Assembly (NCBI RefSeq): GCF_000284255.1
Contig: NC_017075.1
Span: 1,302,001-1,366,000, forward strand
Source: Rubrivivax gelatinosus IL144
GTDB taxonomy: Bacteria > Pseudomonadota > Gammaproteobacteria > Burkholderiales > Burkholderiaceae_C
Direction: 5' to 3'
DNA length: 64,000 bases
Shown: positions 10,166 through 19,824 of the stretch, piece after piece
How the letters are laid out: every line of letters starts with the position of its first letter
Position numbering within the stretch: position 1 is the stretch's first letter
Translations under genes and position numbers: made by a program
The notes under the pieces: generated by a model
Database searches by the model: none
The model's input: the letters and a program-made list of their open reading frames with translations, nothing else
What the model was told of the DNA's origin: nothing

Positions 10166-11674
10166 ATGTGCGGCATCGTCGGCGTCATCGCGAAGACGCC
10201 CGTCAACCAGCTGATCTACGACGCGCTGCTGCTGCTGCAGCACCGCGGCCAGGACGCCGCGGGCATCGTCACGATGCAGGGCACGAAGTGCTTCATGCAC
10301 AAGGCGCGCGGCATGGTGCGCGACGTCTTCCGCACCCGCAACATGCGCGCGCTGCCGGGCAACGTCGGCCTGGGCCAGGTGCGCTACCCGACCGCCGGCA
10401 ACGCCTACAGCGAGGAAGAGGCGCAGCCCTTCTACGTCAACGCGCCGTTCGGCGTCGTGCTGGTGCACAACGGCAACCTGACCAACGCCCACGCGCTGAA
10501 GCAGGAGCTGTTCGACGTCGACCGCCGCCACATCAACACCGAGAGCGACACCGAGGTGCTGATCAACGTGCTGGCGCACGAGCTCGACAAGGCCGCCACC
10601 GGCCTGCCGCTGACGCCGCAGGAGATCTTCACCGCCGTCGCCGCGGTGCACAAGCGCGTGCGCGGCTCCTACGCCGTCATCGCGCTGGTCGCCGGCTACG
10701 GCCTGCTGGCCTTCCGCGACCCGCACGGCATCCGCCCGCTGTGCCTGGGCGTCGGCCCCGAAGGCGAGACGATGCTCGCCAGCGAGTCGGTGGCCATCGA
10801 GGGCAGCGGCTTCCGCTTCGTGCGCGACATCGCGCCGGGCGAGGCGGTCTTCATCGACGAGGCCGGCCAGACCCACACCCGCCAGTGCGCCGAGGCGCCG
10901 CGGCTGAACCCCTGCATCTTCGAGTACGTCTACCTCGCGCGGCCGGACTCGGTGATGGACGGCATCTCGGTCTACCAGGCGCGGCTGAACCTCGGCGAGA
11001 CGCTGGCCCAGCGCCTGATCTCGACGATGCCGCCGAGCGAGATCGACGTCGTGATCCCGATCCCGGAGTCCAGCCGCCCGAGCGCGATGCAGCTGGCGCA
11101 CAAGATCGGCAAGCCGTACCGCGAAGGCTTCGTCAAGAACCGCTACGTCGGCCGCACCTTCATCATGCCGGGCCAGTCGGTGCGCAAGAAAAGCGTGCGC
11201 CAGAAGCTCAACGCGATCGGCGTCGAGTTCAAGGGCCGCAACGTGCTGCTGGTCGACGACTCCATCGTGCGCGGCACGACGAGCAAGGAGATCGTGCAGA
11301 TGGCGCGCGAGGCCGGTGCCCGTCGCGTCTACATGGCCAGCGCCGCGCCGCCGGTGCGCTTCCCCAACGTGTACGGCATCGACATGCCGACCAAGGAAGA
11401 GCTGATCGCGCACGGCCGCAGCATCGAGCAGATCCGCGAGTTCATCGGCGCCGACGCGCTGATCTACCAGGACGTCGACGCGATGAAGCGCGTCGTCGGC
11501 GCGCTCAACCCGAACGTGCAGGGTTTCGAGGCTAGCTGCTTCGACGGCGTCTACGTCACCGGCGACGTCAGTGCCGCCGACTTCCATGCCATCGAGACGC
11601 AGCGCAAGCTGCAGTTCGACGAAGAGGACGGCCCGGCCCGCTCTCGTCTGGCGCTGCAGAGCGCCGAGGAATGA
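10166..11674 (+). CDS. purF: Amidophosphoribosyltransferase
   Basis: 502 residues. First committed step of purine synthesis: PRPP plus glutamine to phosphoribosylamine. The protein begins MCGIVGVI with no propeptide, so Cys2 becomes the N-terminal nucleophile of the glutaminase (Ntn) domain. The C-terminal phosphoribosyltransferase domain has the PRPP loop [14 protein letters not shown]. The allosteric and catalytic region [18 protein letters not shown] is conserved. AAAGGAA precedes the ATG. metZ starts four bases past the stop. Confidence 0.97.
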   Translation: MCGIVGVIAKTPVNQLIYDALLLLQHRGQDAAGIVTMQGTKCFMHKARGMVRDVFRTRNMRALPGNVGLGQVRYPTAGNAYSEEEAQPFYVNAPFGVVLVHNGNLTNAHALKQELFDVDRRHINTESDTEVLINVLAHELDKAATGLPLTPQEIFTAVAAVHKRVRGSYAVIALVAGYGLLAFRDPHGIRPLCLGVGPEGETMLASESVAIEGSGFRFVRDIAPGEAVFIDEAGQTHTRQCAEAPRLNPCIFEYVYLARPDSVMDGISVYQARLNLGETLAQRLISTMPPSEIDVVIPIPESSRPSAMQLAHKIGKPYREGFVKNRYVGRTFIMPGQSVRKKSVRQKLNAIGVEFKGRNVLLVDDSIVRGTTSKEIVQMAREAGARRVYMASAAPPVRFPNVYGIDMPTKEELIAHGRSIEQIREFIGADALIYQDVDAMKRVVGALNPNVQGFEASCFDGVYVTGDVSAADFHAIETQRKLQFDEEDGPARSRLALQSAEE

Positions 11675-11678
11675 TCCG

Positions 11679-12884
11679 ATGATCCGCAAGACCGATCTGC
11701 CCGCCGACGCGCGCCGCGACACGCTGGCCGTGCGCGAGGGCCTGCCCCGCACCGAATGGGGCGAGAACTCCGAGGCGCTGTTCATCACCAGCAGCTTCGT
11801 GCACCCCGACGCCGAGACCGCTGCGCGCCGTTTCGCCAACGAGGAAGAGGCTTTCGTCTACAGCCGCTTCTCCAACCCGACGGTGACGATGATGGAGCGC
11901 CGGCTGGCGGCGCTGGAAGGCACGAGCGGCTGCATCGGCACCGCCAGCGGCATGTCGGCGATCCTGCTGCTGGTGCTGGGGCTGCTGAAGGGCGGCGACC
12001 ACGTCGTCTGCTCGCGCAGCGTCTTCGGCTCGACGATCAAGCTGTTCCAGGACTTCGCCAAGTTCGGCATCGAGACCACGTTCGTCTCGCAGACCGAGGT
12101 CGCCCAGTGGCGCGACGCGATGCGCCCGAACACCAAGCTGCTGTTCGCCGAGACGCCGAGCAACCCGCTGACCGAGACCTGCGACATCCGCGCGCTGGCC
12201 GAGATCGCGCATGCCGGCGGCGCCAAGCTGGCCGTCGACAACTGCTTCTGCACGCCGGCGCTGCAGCGCCCGGTCGAGTTCGGCGCCGACTTCGTCGTGC
12301 ACTCGGGCACCAAGTTCCTCGACGGCCAGGGGCGTGTCGTCGCCGGCGCCGTCTGCGGCCCGGCCGAGGCGATCGACGGCCAGCTGGTGCCGGTGATGCG
12401 CAGCGCCGGCATGGCGTTGTCGCCGTTCAACGCCTGGGTCGTGCTGAAGGGCCTGGAGACGCTGTCGATCCGGCTGAAGGCGCAGAGCGAACGGGCGCTG
12501 GCGCTGGCGCGCTGGCTCGAGGCGCACCCGGCCGTCGAACGCGTCTACCACCCGGGGCTCGAATCGCACCCGCAGCACGCGCTGGCGATGGCCCAGCAAG
12601 ACGGCTGCGGCGGCGCCGTCGTCTCCTTCATCGCACGCGGCGAGCGCGCCGGCGCCTTCGCCGTCATCGACGCCACGCGCATCTGCTCGATCACTTCCAA
12701 CCTGGGCGACACCAAGACCACGATCACGCACCCGGCGAGCACCTCGCACGGGCGCTTGAGCGAGGATCAGCGCCAGGCCGCCGGCATCACCCAGGGCATG
12801 ATCCGTGTCGCGGTCGGCCTCGAAGACATCGAAGACCTGAAGGCCGACCTCGCGCGCGGCCTGGATCAACTGAAACTGGCATGA
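11679..12884 (+). CDS. metZ: O-succinylhomoserine sulfhydrylase
   Basis: 401 residues, a Cys/Met-metabolism PLP enzyme. MetZ makes homocysteine directly from O-succinylhomoserine and sulfide. The PLP lysine sits in [13 protein letters not shown] (about Lys212). Other family marks are [31 protein letters not shown] and the C-terminal [18 protein letters not shown] and [13 protein letters not shown]. The purF-metZ pairing is a proteobacterial arrangement that favours MetZ over cystathionine gamma-synthase. Its stop overlaps the gltX start by four bases. Confidence 0.94.
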   Translation: MIRKTDLPADARRDTLAVREGLPRTEWGENSEALFITSSFVHPDAETAARRFANEEEAFVYSRFSNPTVTMMERRLAALEGTSGCIGTASGMSAILLLVLGLLKGGDHVVCSRSVFGSTIKLFQDFAKFGIETTFVSQTEVAQWRDAMRPNTKLLFAETPSNPLTETCDIRALAEIAHAGGAKLAVDNCFCTPALQRPVEFGADFVVHSGTKFLDGQGRVVAGAVCGPAEAIDGQLVPVMRSAGMALSPFNAWVVLKGLETLSIRLKAQSERALALARWLEAHPAVERVYHPGLESHPQHALAMAQQDGCGGAVVSFIARGERAGAFAVIDATRICSITSNLGDTKTTITHPASTSHGRLSEDQRQAAGITQGMIRVAVGLEDIEDLKADLARGLDQLKLA

Positions 12885-14269
12885 ACGTCCGCACCCGCAT
12901 TGCCCCGTCGCCGACGGGTTTCCTGCACCTGGGCACCGCGCGCACCGCGCTGTATTCCTGGGCCTACGCCCGACACTTCGGCGGCCAGTTCGTGCTGCGC
13001 ATCGAGGACACCGACGTCCAGCGCTCGACGCAGGAATCGGTCGACCAGATCCTCGACGCGATGAAGTGGCTGGGCCTGGAATACGACGAAGGCCCGTTCT
13101 ATCAGACGCAGCGCCTGGAGCGTTACCACGCCGTCATCGAGCAGATGCTCGCCGAGGGCACGGCCTACAAGTGTTATTGCACGCCCGAGGAACTGGACGC
13201 GATGCGCGAGGAGCAGCGCGCACGCGGCGAGAAGACGCGCTACGACGGCCGCTGGCGCCCCGAGCCGGGCAAGGTGCTGCCGCCGGTGCCCGAGGGCGTG
13301 AAGCCGGTGGTGCGCTTCCGCAACCCGCCGCAGGGCATGGTCGCCTGGGACGACCTGGTCAAGGGCCCGATCATGATCTCCAACACCGAGATCGACGACC
13401 TGATCATCCTGCGCCCGGACGGCATGCCGACCTACAACTTCGCGGTGGTGATCGACGACTGGGACATGAAGATCACCCACGTCTTCCGCGGCGACGAGCA
13501 CATCAACAACACGCCCTGGCAGATCAACATCTTCCGCGCGCTGGGCGCGCCGCTGCCGCGTTTCGGCCACTGCCCGATCATCCTCGGCGAAGACGGGCTG
13601 AAGCTGTCCAAGCGCCGGGGCGCGGTCAGCGTCACCGCCTACCAGGAAGCCGGCTACCTGCCCGAGGCGATGCTGAACTACCTCGCGCGCCTGGGCTGGA
13701 GCCACGGCGACGAGGAACTGTTCCTGCGCGACCAGATGGTGCGCTGGTTCGACGGCAGCCACCTCGCCAAGAGCCCGGCGCAGTGGGATCCGGCCAAGCT
13801 GGCCTGGGTCAACGCCCACTACATGAAGGCGGCCGACGACGCGCGCCTGGCGGGCCTGGTGCAGCAGCAGCTCGCGTCGCGCGGCGTCGCGGTGGGCGAC
13901 CTGGACCAGCTGACGCGCGCCGCGGCGCTGTTCAAGGACCGCTGCACGACGGTCGTCGAACTCGCCGACTGGGCCGAGATGCTCTACGTGCCGATCACGC
14001 CGCGCGACGAGGACCTGCAGGCCCACGTCGGCGAGGCCGTGAAGCCGGCGATCCGCGCGCTGCGCGAGCGCTTCGAAACCCTGGAATGGGACAAGGCGAC
14101 GATCGCCGCGGCGATGAAGCAGGCGCTGGGCGAGTTCGGCCTGAAGATGCCGCAACTGGCGCCGGCGCTGCGCGTTCTGGTCTGCGGCCGGCCGCAAACG
14201 CCGTCGATCGACGCGGTGCTCGCACTGTTCGATCGAAAAATTGTTATCGAACGCTTGCAATCCACCTGA
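12881..14269 (+). CDS. gltX: Glutamyl-tRNA synthetase
   Basis: 462 residues, a class I synthetase that charges tRNA-Glu. The HIGH-type signature is in [19 protein letters not shown] and the KMSKS-type loop is [10 protein letters not shown] (near residue 241). [33 protein letters not shown] and the C-terminal anticodon-binding helices are present. The start overlaps metZ (ATGA). Two tRNA-Glu genes, its own substrate, lie just downstream. Confidence 0.96.
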   Translation: MNVRTRIAPSPTGFLHLGTARTALYSWAYARHFGGQFVLRIEDTDVQRSTQESVDQILDAMKWLGLEYDEGPFYQTQRLERYHAVIEQMLAEGTAYKCYCTPEELDAMREEQRARGEKTRYDGRWRPEPGKVLPPVPEGVKPVVRFRNPPQGMVAWDDLVKGPIMISNTEIDDLIILRPDGMPTYNFAVVIDDWDMKITHVFRGDEHINNTPWQINIFRALGAPLPRFGHCPIILGEDGLKLSKRRGAVSVTAYQEAGYLPEAMLNYLARLGWSHGDEELFLRDQMVRWFDGSHLAKSPAQWDPAKLAWVNAHYMKAADDARLAGLVQQQLASRGVAVGDLDQLTRAAALFKDRCTTVVELADWAEMLYVPITPRDEDLQAHVGEAVKPAIRALRERFETLEWDKATIAAAMKQALGEFGLKMPQLAPALRVLVCGRPQTPSIDAVLALFDRKIVIERLQST

Positions 14270-14284
14270 AAGACGTTCTATACT
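14255..14284 (+). promoter_or_regulatory. Sigma-70-type promoter for the tRNA genes
   Basis: TTGCAA (14255-14260) and TATACT (14279-14284) are 18 bases apart. The -35 box lies inside the end of gltX and the predicted start is about 30 bases before tRNA-Ala. Inferred from sequence only. Confidence 0.55.
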
Positions 14285-14321
14285 CTTGGTCTCGCTTGAA
14301 CGGCAACGTCTGTTCCTCGAA

Positions 14322-14397
<76 letters not shown>

Positions 14398-14435
14398 ACA
14401 GTCAGCGGCGCCGTTCAAAGATGCGAAGGATTTCA

Positions 14436-14511
14436 GTCCCCTTCGTCTAGAGGCCTAGGACACGACCCTTTCACGGTTGTAACAGGGGTTCGAATCCCCT
14501 AGGGGACGCCA
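14436..14511 (+). tRNA. tRNA-Glu(TTC), copy 1
   Basis: 76 bases. Acceptor GTCCCCT pairs with AGGGGAC, the anticodon stem CGACC/GGTTG encloses CTTTCAC (anticodon TTC at 14470-14472), and the T-arm has GGTTCGAATCC. The discriminator is G and CCA is encoded. It is identical to the copy at 14606. Confidence 0.97.
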
Positions 14512-14517
14512 AACAGC

Positions 14518-14548
14518 AAACGGCACCGCAAGGTGTCGTTTGTCTTTT
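14518..14548 (+). terminator. Terminator after tRNA-Glu copy 1
   Basis: AAACGGCACC pairs with GGTGTCGTTT (one G-T pair) around GCAA, followed by GTCTTTT. It is near-identical to the hairpin after copy 2. Confidence 0.75.
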
Positions 14549-14605
14549 CAAGACCGGTTTTCCGCGTCGGGAGAATCGGTTTCGCACGAGACGACGCAAA
14601 GTCCT

Positions 14606-14681
14606 GTCCCCTTCGTCTAGAGGCCTAGGACACGACCCTTTCACGGTTGTAACAGGGGTTCGAATCCCCTAGGGGACGCCA
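14606..14681 (+). tRNA. tRNA-Glu(TTC), copy 2
   Basis: Sequence-identical to the tRNA-Glu at 14436-14511 over the whole tRNA, 170 bases downstream. The tRNA and its following hairpin were duplicated together, while the sequence between them (14549-14605) is unrelated. Confidence 0.97.
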
Positions 14682-14693
14682 TTCAGGCAGCAC

Positions 14694-14722
14694 ACGGCAC
14701 CGCAAGGTGCCGTTTGTCTTTT
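14694..14722 (+). terminator. Terminator after tRNA-Glu copy 2
   Basis: ACGGCACC and GGTGCCGT pair perfectly around GCAA, followed by TTGTCTTTT. It lies end-to-end with the 3' end of the convergent TetR gene and may serve both directions. Confidence 0.75.
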
Positions 14723-15384
14723 CAGGGCCGCGGCGACCACTTGCAAGCCTCGCCGGCCAGCAGCCGCAGCGCCTGCTCGATGCGCGGCCCCGGATCCCAC
14801 GCCGGCACCGGCGGCGTCAGGCCCAGGGCCATCTGCCTCAGCGGTTCGGCGATCACCATCGACAGCAGCAGGTCGCAGACGAGCTCCGGCTCCTCGACCT
14901 TCAGCAAGCCTTTGGCGCACTGGCGCCGCAGCCAGTCCGCCAGCATCGCGCGGCCGCGTTCGATGCCGTTGCGCTGGTAGACCTCCAGCAGGTCCGGCTT
15001 GGCCGGGAAGTCGGTGCTCAGCAGGCGGAACAGCCCGACCGCGTCGGCCGACAGCACACGCTCGGCCACCTGCCGCAGGATCGCCGCCAGCGCCGGCTGC
15101 AGCTCCGCGGCAGAGCGCACGTCGGCCGCCATCGCCGGGCGGAACGCATCGGTCCAGCTGCGCACGACCAGCGCCACCAGTTCCTCGCGGTTGGCCGCCA
15201 GGCGGTACAGCGTCTTCTTCGCCAGCCCGGCGCGTTTCGCCACGGCTTCCATCGTCGCCGCCGCATAACCCTCGTGCAGCAGCAGCCAGGTGGCGGCTTC
15301 GACCGCGGCCTCGTGGGCCTCGTGTTCGGGACGGGCAGGGCGCCCGCGTGGCCGGGCGGGTGCGGGCGTGAGGTCGGCGGGCAT
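14722..15384 (-). CDS. TetR/AcrR family repressor, divergent to the PhlG-like hydrolase gene
   Basis: About 220 residues from the ATG at 15384; an earlier in-frame ATG at 15423 would add 13 residues but lies inside the palindrome. After a Pro/Arg-rich N-terminus, the TetR helix-turn-helix is clear (AATWLLLHEGYAAATMEAVAKRAGLAKKTLYRLAANREELVALV). The C-terminal ligand domain is diverse, as usual. It is divergent to a PhlG-like hydrolase with a perfect 13-bp inverted repeat between them. That resembles the regulation of phlG by the TetR proteins PhlH and PhlF in pseudomonads, so it probably represses both genes until it binds a substrate-like ligand (inference). Confidence 0.88.
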   Translation of the reverse strand: MPADLTPAPARPRGRPARPEHEAHEAAVEAATWLLLHEGYAAATMEAVAKRAGLAKKTLYRLAANREELVALVVRSWTDAFRPAMAADVRSAAELQPALAAILRQVAERVLSADAVGLFRLLSTDFPAKPDLLEVYQRNGIERGRAMLADWLRRQCAKGLLKVEEPELVCDLLLSMVIAEPLRQMALGLTPPVPAWDPGPRIEQALRLLAGEACKWSPRP

Positions 15385-15420
15385 CGGGCTTCGGATCGTG
15401 GGCGGTGCACGATTATCCGT

Positions 15421-15451
15421 CATTAAAGAAACGTGTTGCGTTTCTTTAATG
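15421..15451. promoter_or_regulatory. Perfect 13-5-13 inverted repeat, likely TetR operator
   Basis: CATTAAAGAAACG and CGTTTCTTTAATG are exact reverse complements separated by TGTTG. It is the most AT-rich stretch in the area and lies between the divergent TetR and hydrolase genes, 40 bases before the hydrolase ATG, where an operator overlapping both promoters is expected. Confidence 0.8.
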
Positions 15452-15490
15452 TACGATGGCGCTTCCTCACCGACCGACAACGGACACGCC

Positions 15491-16186
15491 ATGAACGACC
15501 GCGCCTTCGAACCCGACATCTCTCACATCGACGACCTGCTGCAGATCACGCCGCTGCGGCTGGAGACCGGCATCTCCCGCCTGCCCAGCGGCTGCCTGGT
15601 GGTCGCCTGCCGCACCGACATGCACGGCTGCAGCGGCCGCATGCTGGACTGGTGGTTCAAGTTCTTCGAGACCACGCAGCACATCAAGTGTTGGCACCCG
15701 CACGACCACGTCTCCCACCACGGCTGGGACGCGCGCTGGAAGAAGGGCGAGAACTACATCGGCGCGTCCATCGAAGCCGTCGAGTCGCTCGCTGACATCC
15801 CGCCGGTAACGGCCAAGCTCAAGTTCCACGACCCGCGCGAGCTGTTCGACCCGGCGCAGCTGGAAAAGGCTTTTGCCGAGAAACGCGCCTCGGCCGCGGT
15901 CTATGCGCGAATCGGCTTCGGCGAGCATGTGCAGCTCGACGTCCACGGCGACCCGCTGGACGGCGAGATGGTGCACCTGGCGCGCGACACGCCTTTCGGC
16001 TGCGTGCTGCGCAGCCGTTTCCTGCTCGGTCGCTCCAGCGCCGACCCGGCGCGTGAACTGCCCGATGCGCTCGGCCTCGCGCTGCTGCGCCACTGCTACA
16101 CCGAGTTCAGCTACCTGTCGCGTTTCCTGCCGTCGCTGTACTACGGCGAACACGCCAACGGCGAAGCGGCGCCGCTGCCCTGGTAA
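15491..16186 (+). CDS. DAPG hydrolase (PhlG)-family protein, short form
   Basis: 231 residues against about 294 for PhlG. PhlG is a zinc enzyme that hydrolyses the carbon-carbon bond of 2,4-diacetylphloroglucinol, releasing acetate. Visible family marks: the aromatic motif DWWFKFFETTQHIKCWHPHD with several histidines (69-77), and a C-terminal HCYTEF where His201-x3-Glu205 matches the PhlG metal-binding HxxxE. The N-terminal part of PhlG is shortened. It is controlled together with the divergent TetR. The true substrate is unknown; an acylated phenol or 1,3-diketone is a reasonable guess. Confidence 0.75.
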   Translation: MNDRAFEPDISHIDDLLQITPLRLETGISRLPSGCLVVACRTDMHGCSGRMLDWWFKFFETTQHIKCWHPHDHVSHHGWDARWKKGENYIGASIEAVESLADIPPVTAKLKFHDPRELFDPAQLEKAFAEKRASAAVYARIGFGEHVQLDVHGDPLDGEMVHLARDTPFGCVLRSRFLLGRSSADPARELPDALGLALLRHCYTEFSYLSRFLPSLYYGEHANGEAAPLPW

Positions 16187-16264
16187 TCCGGGCTGCGCCC
16201 CCGGCAGGTGCGCGACTTGCCGCCTCGGCCTGCCGGCATGTGCCGGCGCGAGCCGGAGCACGAG

Positions 16265-16540
16265 ATGGCCCAGATTCCCCACCGTGTCGTCGGCGCCTGG
16301 CAGGCCGTGCGCGAGTTCGACGAGCGACGTGCCAGCCTGCCCGGCGAGCACCTGGCGACGCTGGGGGCCGGCCTGGTGCTGCTGCGCCAGGCCCCACGAA
16401 CCTCCTCGACGCTGGCGCGGGTGCTGGTGCTGGCCGCCGGCACGGCCTTGCTGTGGCGCGCCGCCAGCGGCCGCGACGGCCTGCGGCGCTTCAAGCGCGG
16501 CGCGGTTCAGCGCGGCGGCGAGCCCGACCCGTCGGCCTGA
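16265..16540 (+). CDS. Small hypothetical protein with one hydrophobic segment
   Basis: 91 residues, unrecognised. An amphipathic N-terminal half (HRVVGAWQAVREFDERRASL) is followed by a hydrophobic stretch (TLARVLVLAAGTALLWRAA, about 56-75) and a basic tail, so it is probably an inner-membrane protein. GGAG lies nine bases before the ATG. Its end overlaps the convergent small gene at 16507 by 34 bases, which makes one of the two less certain. Confidence 0.5.
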   Translation: MAQIPHRVVGAWQAVREFDERRASLPGEHLATLGAGLVLLRQAPRTSSTLARVLVLAAGTALLWRAASGRDGLRRFKRGAVQRGGEPDPSA

Positions 16541-16722
16541 TCGGCCGGCGTGTCCAGCGTGCCGGTCGAACTCGGCCCGGTGCCGTCGGGCTCGATGCGT
16601 ACCTGCTTGTCCTCGATCGCCTCGTCCTGCACCTGGCGCGGCTGGCCGGCGTGGGCGCGGCGCTGGGCTTCGAGCAGTTCGTCGCGCTGGCGGCGCGTGT
16701 CGTCGGTGTCGTTCGGGGTCAT
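16507..16722 (-). CDS. Small hydrophilic hypothetical protein
   Basis: 71 residues, very polar (MTPNDTDDTRRQRDELLEAQ start; Asp, Gln, Gly and Ser rich), probably disordered and soluble. A strong GAGGAGAG ribosome site precedes the ATG, which is the main reason to believe it. No function recognised. Confidence 0.55.
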   Translation of the reverse strand: MTPNDTDDTRRQRDELLEAQRRAHAGQPRQVQDEAIEDKQVRIEPDGTGPSSTGTLDTPADQADGSGSPPR

Positions 16723-16775
16723 CGCGCTCTCCTCGGTCGGGGAGTGCGTGCCGGCAAACCGTGCACCCGTAGGCT

Positions 16776-17198
16776 TCAGAGCTGGCCGGCGGTGAGCGGG
16801 TCCGGGTGGCCGTCGTAGAAGCGCTCGAGCAGGCGCCGGAACACCGGCTCCTCGGGCGCGACGGCGGCGAACAGCGTCAGCGACGAACGCAGCTTCAGGT
16901 CGTCGGGGCTGCCGAAGATCTGCAGCGCCGACGCGTGGCCGGGCACCTCCAGCAGCCGTTCGCAGCACTGCCGCAGCCGCGGCCCCAGCACCGGGTGCTG
17001 CCAGTAGGCCAGCGCCTCCTCGCGCCCGTGCAGCCCGTACAGGCGCGCGGTCGAACTGCGCCCCAGGCTCGCGAGCTGCGGGAAGATGAACCACATCCAG
17101 TGCGTCGTCTTGCGGCCGGCGCCGATCTCGGCGAGCACGCGGTCCATGACCGGATCCTGCGCGTCGACGAAACGTTGCAGGTCGTGGCGGTCTTCCAT
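16776..17198 (-). CDS. DUF1810 family protein
   Basis: 140 residues, the usual size. Family signatures are DLQRFVDAQDPVMDRVLAEI, the strongly conserved KTTHWMWFIFPQL, and SLTLFAAVAPEEPVFRRLLERFYDGHPDPLT at the end. DUF1810 proteins are small soluble proteins with no settled reaction. The gene stands alone between the small polar protein and the ABC exporter. Confidence 0.9.
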   Translation of the reverse strand: MEDRHDLQRFVDAQDPVMDRVLAEIGAGRKTTHWMWFIFPQLASLGRSSTARLYGLHGREEALAYWQHPVLGPRLRQCCERLLEVPGHASALQIFGSPDDLKLRSSLTLFAAVAPEEPVFRRLLERFYDGHPDPLTAGQL

Positions 17199-17300
17199 CT
17201 TCGGCCCCAGGCAATCATCGAACCCGTCGCGGCGAGCCCGGCCCGTCGCGTCCCTGGGCCCGGAGGATGCAGCCGGCGCCGAATGCCGGGTTGACCGCCG

Positions 17301-19085
17301 TCAAGCGGCGGCGGTGGCCGCGGGTTCGTGCCCGCTGCCCAGCAGCATCGCCGCGAACAAGGGCTGGCGGGCCTGCAACTCGTCGACGCGGCCGACGTCG
17401 ACGACACCGCCGCCGACCATGAACACGACGCGGTCGAAATGCGCCAGCAGCGACATCCGGTGCACCGCCGAGACGATGCAGGCGCCCGGAAACGCCGCCG
17501 CCAGCCGCTGGTGCACACGCTGCTCGGTCAGCGCGTCCAAGGCGCTGGTCGGCTCGTCGAGCAGCAAGAGCGAGCTGTCGCGTGCCGCCAGCACGCCGCG
17601 CGCCAGCGCCAGCCGCTGGCGCTGGCCGCCGGAAAGGTTGAAGCCGCGTTCGCTCATCGGCGTCGCCAGCCCGAGTGGCAGCGTCTGCAGCACCTCGTCC
17701 AGCGCGCTGGCGTGCACCGCCTGCGCCAGTGCCGTGTCGGGCGCGGCGCGTTCTAGCGTGATGTTCTCCAGCATCGTCGCCTCGAAGATCTCGGCTTCCT
17801 GCGGGATCAGCGTCGACAGTTCGGCGAGATGGCGGCGGCCGGGCTCAACCACGCCGTCGATCGAGATGCGCCCGCCCTGGGCGTCGTAAAGCCCGGCCAG
17901 CACGCGCAGCAGCGTGCTCTTGCCCGAGCCGCTGGGCCCCACCAGCGCGACACGCTCGCCGCGCCGCAACGCCAGGCTGACGCCGTGCAGCCCGCCTCGC
18001 GAGGCGCCGGCATGCCGGAAGACGAGGCCGTGCAACTCGATCGCCTGCCAGCGCGCGTCCGGTGCCGCGCCCTCGGCTCGCGGCGGTGGCGCCTCGCGGA
18101 TCAGCTCGCCGCTGGCGAAGTGGGTGCGCATGCGCGCCAGGTTCTGGTAGTTGGCGGCGATCGAGCCCATCACGCCCGAGGCCTGCTGCGCGTACTGGTA
18201 GACCATGAACAGGCTGCCGATCAGCAGCGGGCCGCCGGCCCCCGACGCCGTCGACAGCGCGTAGGCCACCACCAGGCCCCAGCTCAGGCCCAGCCCGAGC
18301 AGATCGACCGCGCACCACTTCCATTCGGTCAGCACGATGCTGCGCCGCAGCGGCACGAAGACCGCCGCCAGCCGCGAAGCCAGCATCGTGCGCGTCGCTT
18401 CCTGCAGCCGCAGGCTGGCGACGGCCGAGATGTTGCCGACGAAGTCCAGCAGCCGCGCGACGTAGCGGCGTTCGGCCAGGTTCTCGTCGGCGGCCAGGCG
18501 CATCAGCGCGCGGTCGAAACGCAGGATCACCGTGCCGATGGCGACGAAGCCGGCCAGCGCCAGCGCCCCGGTCTGGCGCGACAGCAGCGCCAGCGCCACC
18601 AGCGGGCCGGCGACGTTGATCACGTTCTGCAAATAGATGAACTGGCTCTGCGTGAAGTCGTAGAGCGCGGTGCCGGTCATCGCGACGCGGTGCTGCAGAT
18701 CGCCCGAGTGATGGCGCTCGTGCCAGGCCAGCGGCGCATGCACGAGCTGGGTGTACATGCCGTCGGCGACGCTGGCGCGCACGCGCACCGCGACCGAACG
18801 CTCCAGCACGCGTGCCGGCCCGTGCAGCGCCCACAGCGCCAGGCTGGTGGCGACGATGGCCAGGATCCAGAGCCCGGCGTCGGCCAGCCCGGCGGCGCCG
18901 CGCGTCTGCAGCGTGTCGATCGCCTTGGCCGCCAGCCAGGGCAAGGCGAGCTTGAGCAGCTGCGCGCCGGTCTGCATCGCCAGCGCCGCGCCCAGCCGCG
19001 CGCGCACGCCCTGGGCGTGGCGCCAGAGATGGCGGTACATCTGCGGCAACGGGGCCGGTCGGACCGGGATCGGAGCATCGCTCAT
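17301..19085 (-). CDS. ABC exporter, fused membrane and ATPase domains
   Basis: 594 residues, a half-transporter that would act as a dimer. Six membrane helices occupy about residues 20-310. The nucleotide-binding domain has Walker A GPSGSGKST (about 380), the signature LSGGQRQRLALARG (about 480), Walker B SLLLLDEPTSALD and the H-loop in SAVHRM. It resembles lipid- or drug-type exporters of the MsbA superfamily; the substrate cannot be inferred. The start at 19085 (MSDAPIPVRP) precedes the first helix. Divergent to a DUF2380 gene across 208 bases with no clear operator. Confidence 0.9.
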   Translation of the reverse strand: MSDAPIPVRPAPLPQMYRHLWRHAQGVRARLGAALAMQTGAQLLKLALPWLAAKAIDTLQTRGAAGLADAGLWILAIVATSLALWALHGPARVLERSVAVRVRASVADGMYTQLVHAPLAWHERHHSGDLQHRVAMTGTALYDFTQSQFIYLQNVINVAGPLVALALLSRQTGALALAGFVAIGTVILRFDRALMRLAADENLAERRYVARLLDFVGNISAVASLRLQEATRTMLASRLAAVFVPLRRSIVLTEWKWCAVDLLGLGLSWGLVVAYALSTASGAGGPLLIGSLFMVYQYAQQASGVMGSIAANYQNLARMRTHFASGELIREAPPPRAEGAAPDARWQAIELHGLVFRHAGASRGGLHGVSLALRRGERVALVGPSGSGKSTLLRVLAGLYDAQGGRISIDGVVEPGRRHLAELSTLIPQEAEIFEATMLENITLERAAPDTALAQAVHASALDEVLQTLPLGLATPMSERGFNLSGGQRQRLALARGVLAARDSSLLLLDEPTSALDALTEQRVHQRLAAAFPGACIVSAVHRMSLLAHFDRVVFMVGGGVVDVGRVDELQARQPLFAAMLLGSGHEPAATAAA

Positions 19086-19293
19086 CGGCTGCCTTGCGTC
19101 GGCGGGACAGTCGGCCACTGTAGGAGGCGGCTCGAGGCGCGGGCAGTCGGCGCCCGGCCGCAATGCCTGTCGGAATCCGGCCGACAGGAATCGGCCTTCG
19201 CGACGCGGGTCAACGCCAGTGGTCCGCGGCCACGGCCGCCGCGAAGATCGGCACGCCGCCTGCCCCGCCGGGAGCCGACCCGGCCCACACTCG

Positions 19294-19824
19294 ATGCGAC
19301 ACCTGCTGCTCCTGCTCCTCGCCGCCGGCCTGCTGGCCGCGCCCGCCCATGCGCAGACGGCGGAGCCGCCGGCGCTCGCAGTGCTCGACGTCGAACTCGT
19401 CGACGACCACCTGAACCCGGCGACCGTCGTCGACCAGCAGCGCCGCCTGGCCGAGGCCGGCGAGCAGCTGCGGCGTGAGCTGGCCGCCACCGGCGCCTAC
19501 CGCGTCGTCGAGCTGGCGCCGGCCGCGGCGCTGGTCGAGCGCCTGCGCGGCCAGCACGAGTACCTCTACCGCTGCGACGACTGTGCCGACCAGGTCGGCC
19601 GCGCGTTGGGCACGCGGCTCGTGATGAGCGCCTGGGTGCAGAAGGTCAGCGAGCTGATCCTCAACGTCAACCTGCAGGTGCGCGACGTCGACAGTGGCCG
19701 CCTGGTGCTGACCAAGTCGGCCGACATGCGCGGCAACCGCGACGAGTCCTGGCGCCGCGCGGTGCACTTCCTCGTGCGCGACCTCGCCGAGCGCCGCGCA
19801 CGCGACCCGGCTTACGGGCGTTGA
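19294..19824 (+). CDS. DUF2380-like periplasmic protein
   Basis: 176 residues with a clear signal peptide (MRHLLLLLLAAGLLAAPAHA, cleavage near residue 20). The mature part (LAVLDVELVDDHLNP..., LRRELAATGAYRVVEL, YRCDDCADQVGRALG, LNVNLQVRDVDSGRLV) looks like the DUF2380/DUF3280 secreted family with a two-Cys motif. Function unknown. The end overlaps the convergent lipoprotein gene by 13 bases. Confidence 0.75.
   Translation: MRHLLLLLLAAGLLAAPAHAQTAEPPALAVLDVELVDDHLNPATVVDQQRRLAEAGEQLRRELAATGAYRVVELAPAAALVERLRGQHEYLYRCDDCADQVGRALGTRLVMSAWVQKVSELILNVNLQVRDVDSGRLVLTKSADMRGNRDESWRRAVHFLVRDLAERRARDPAYGR

Noticed and set aside
16208..16264. An earlier start for the small membrane protein gene.
   Set aside because: The extra residues are Arg/Pro-rich and lack a ribosome site; the ATG at 16265 has GGAG at a proper distance.
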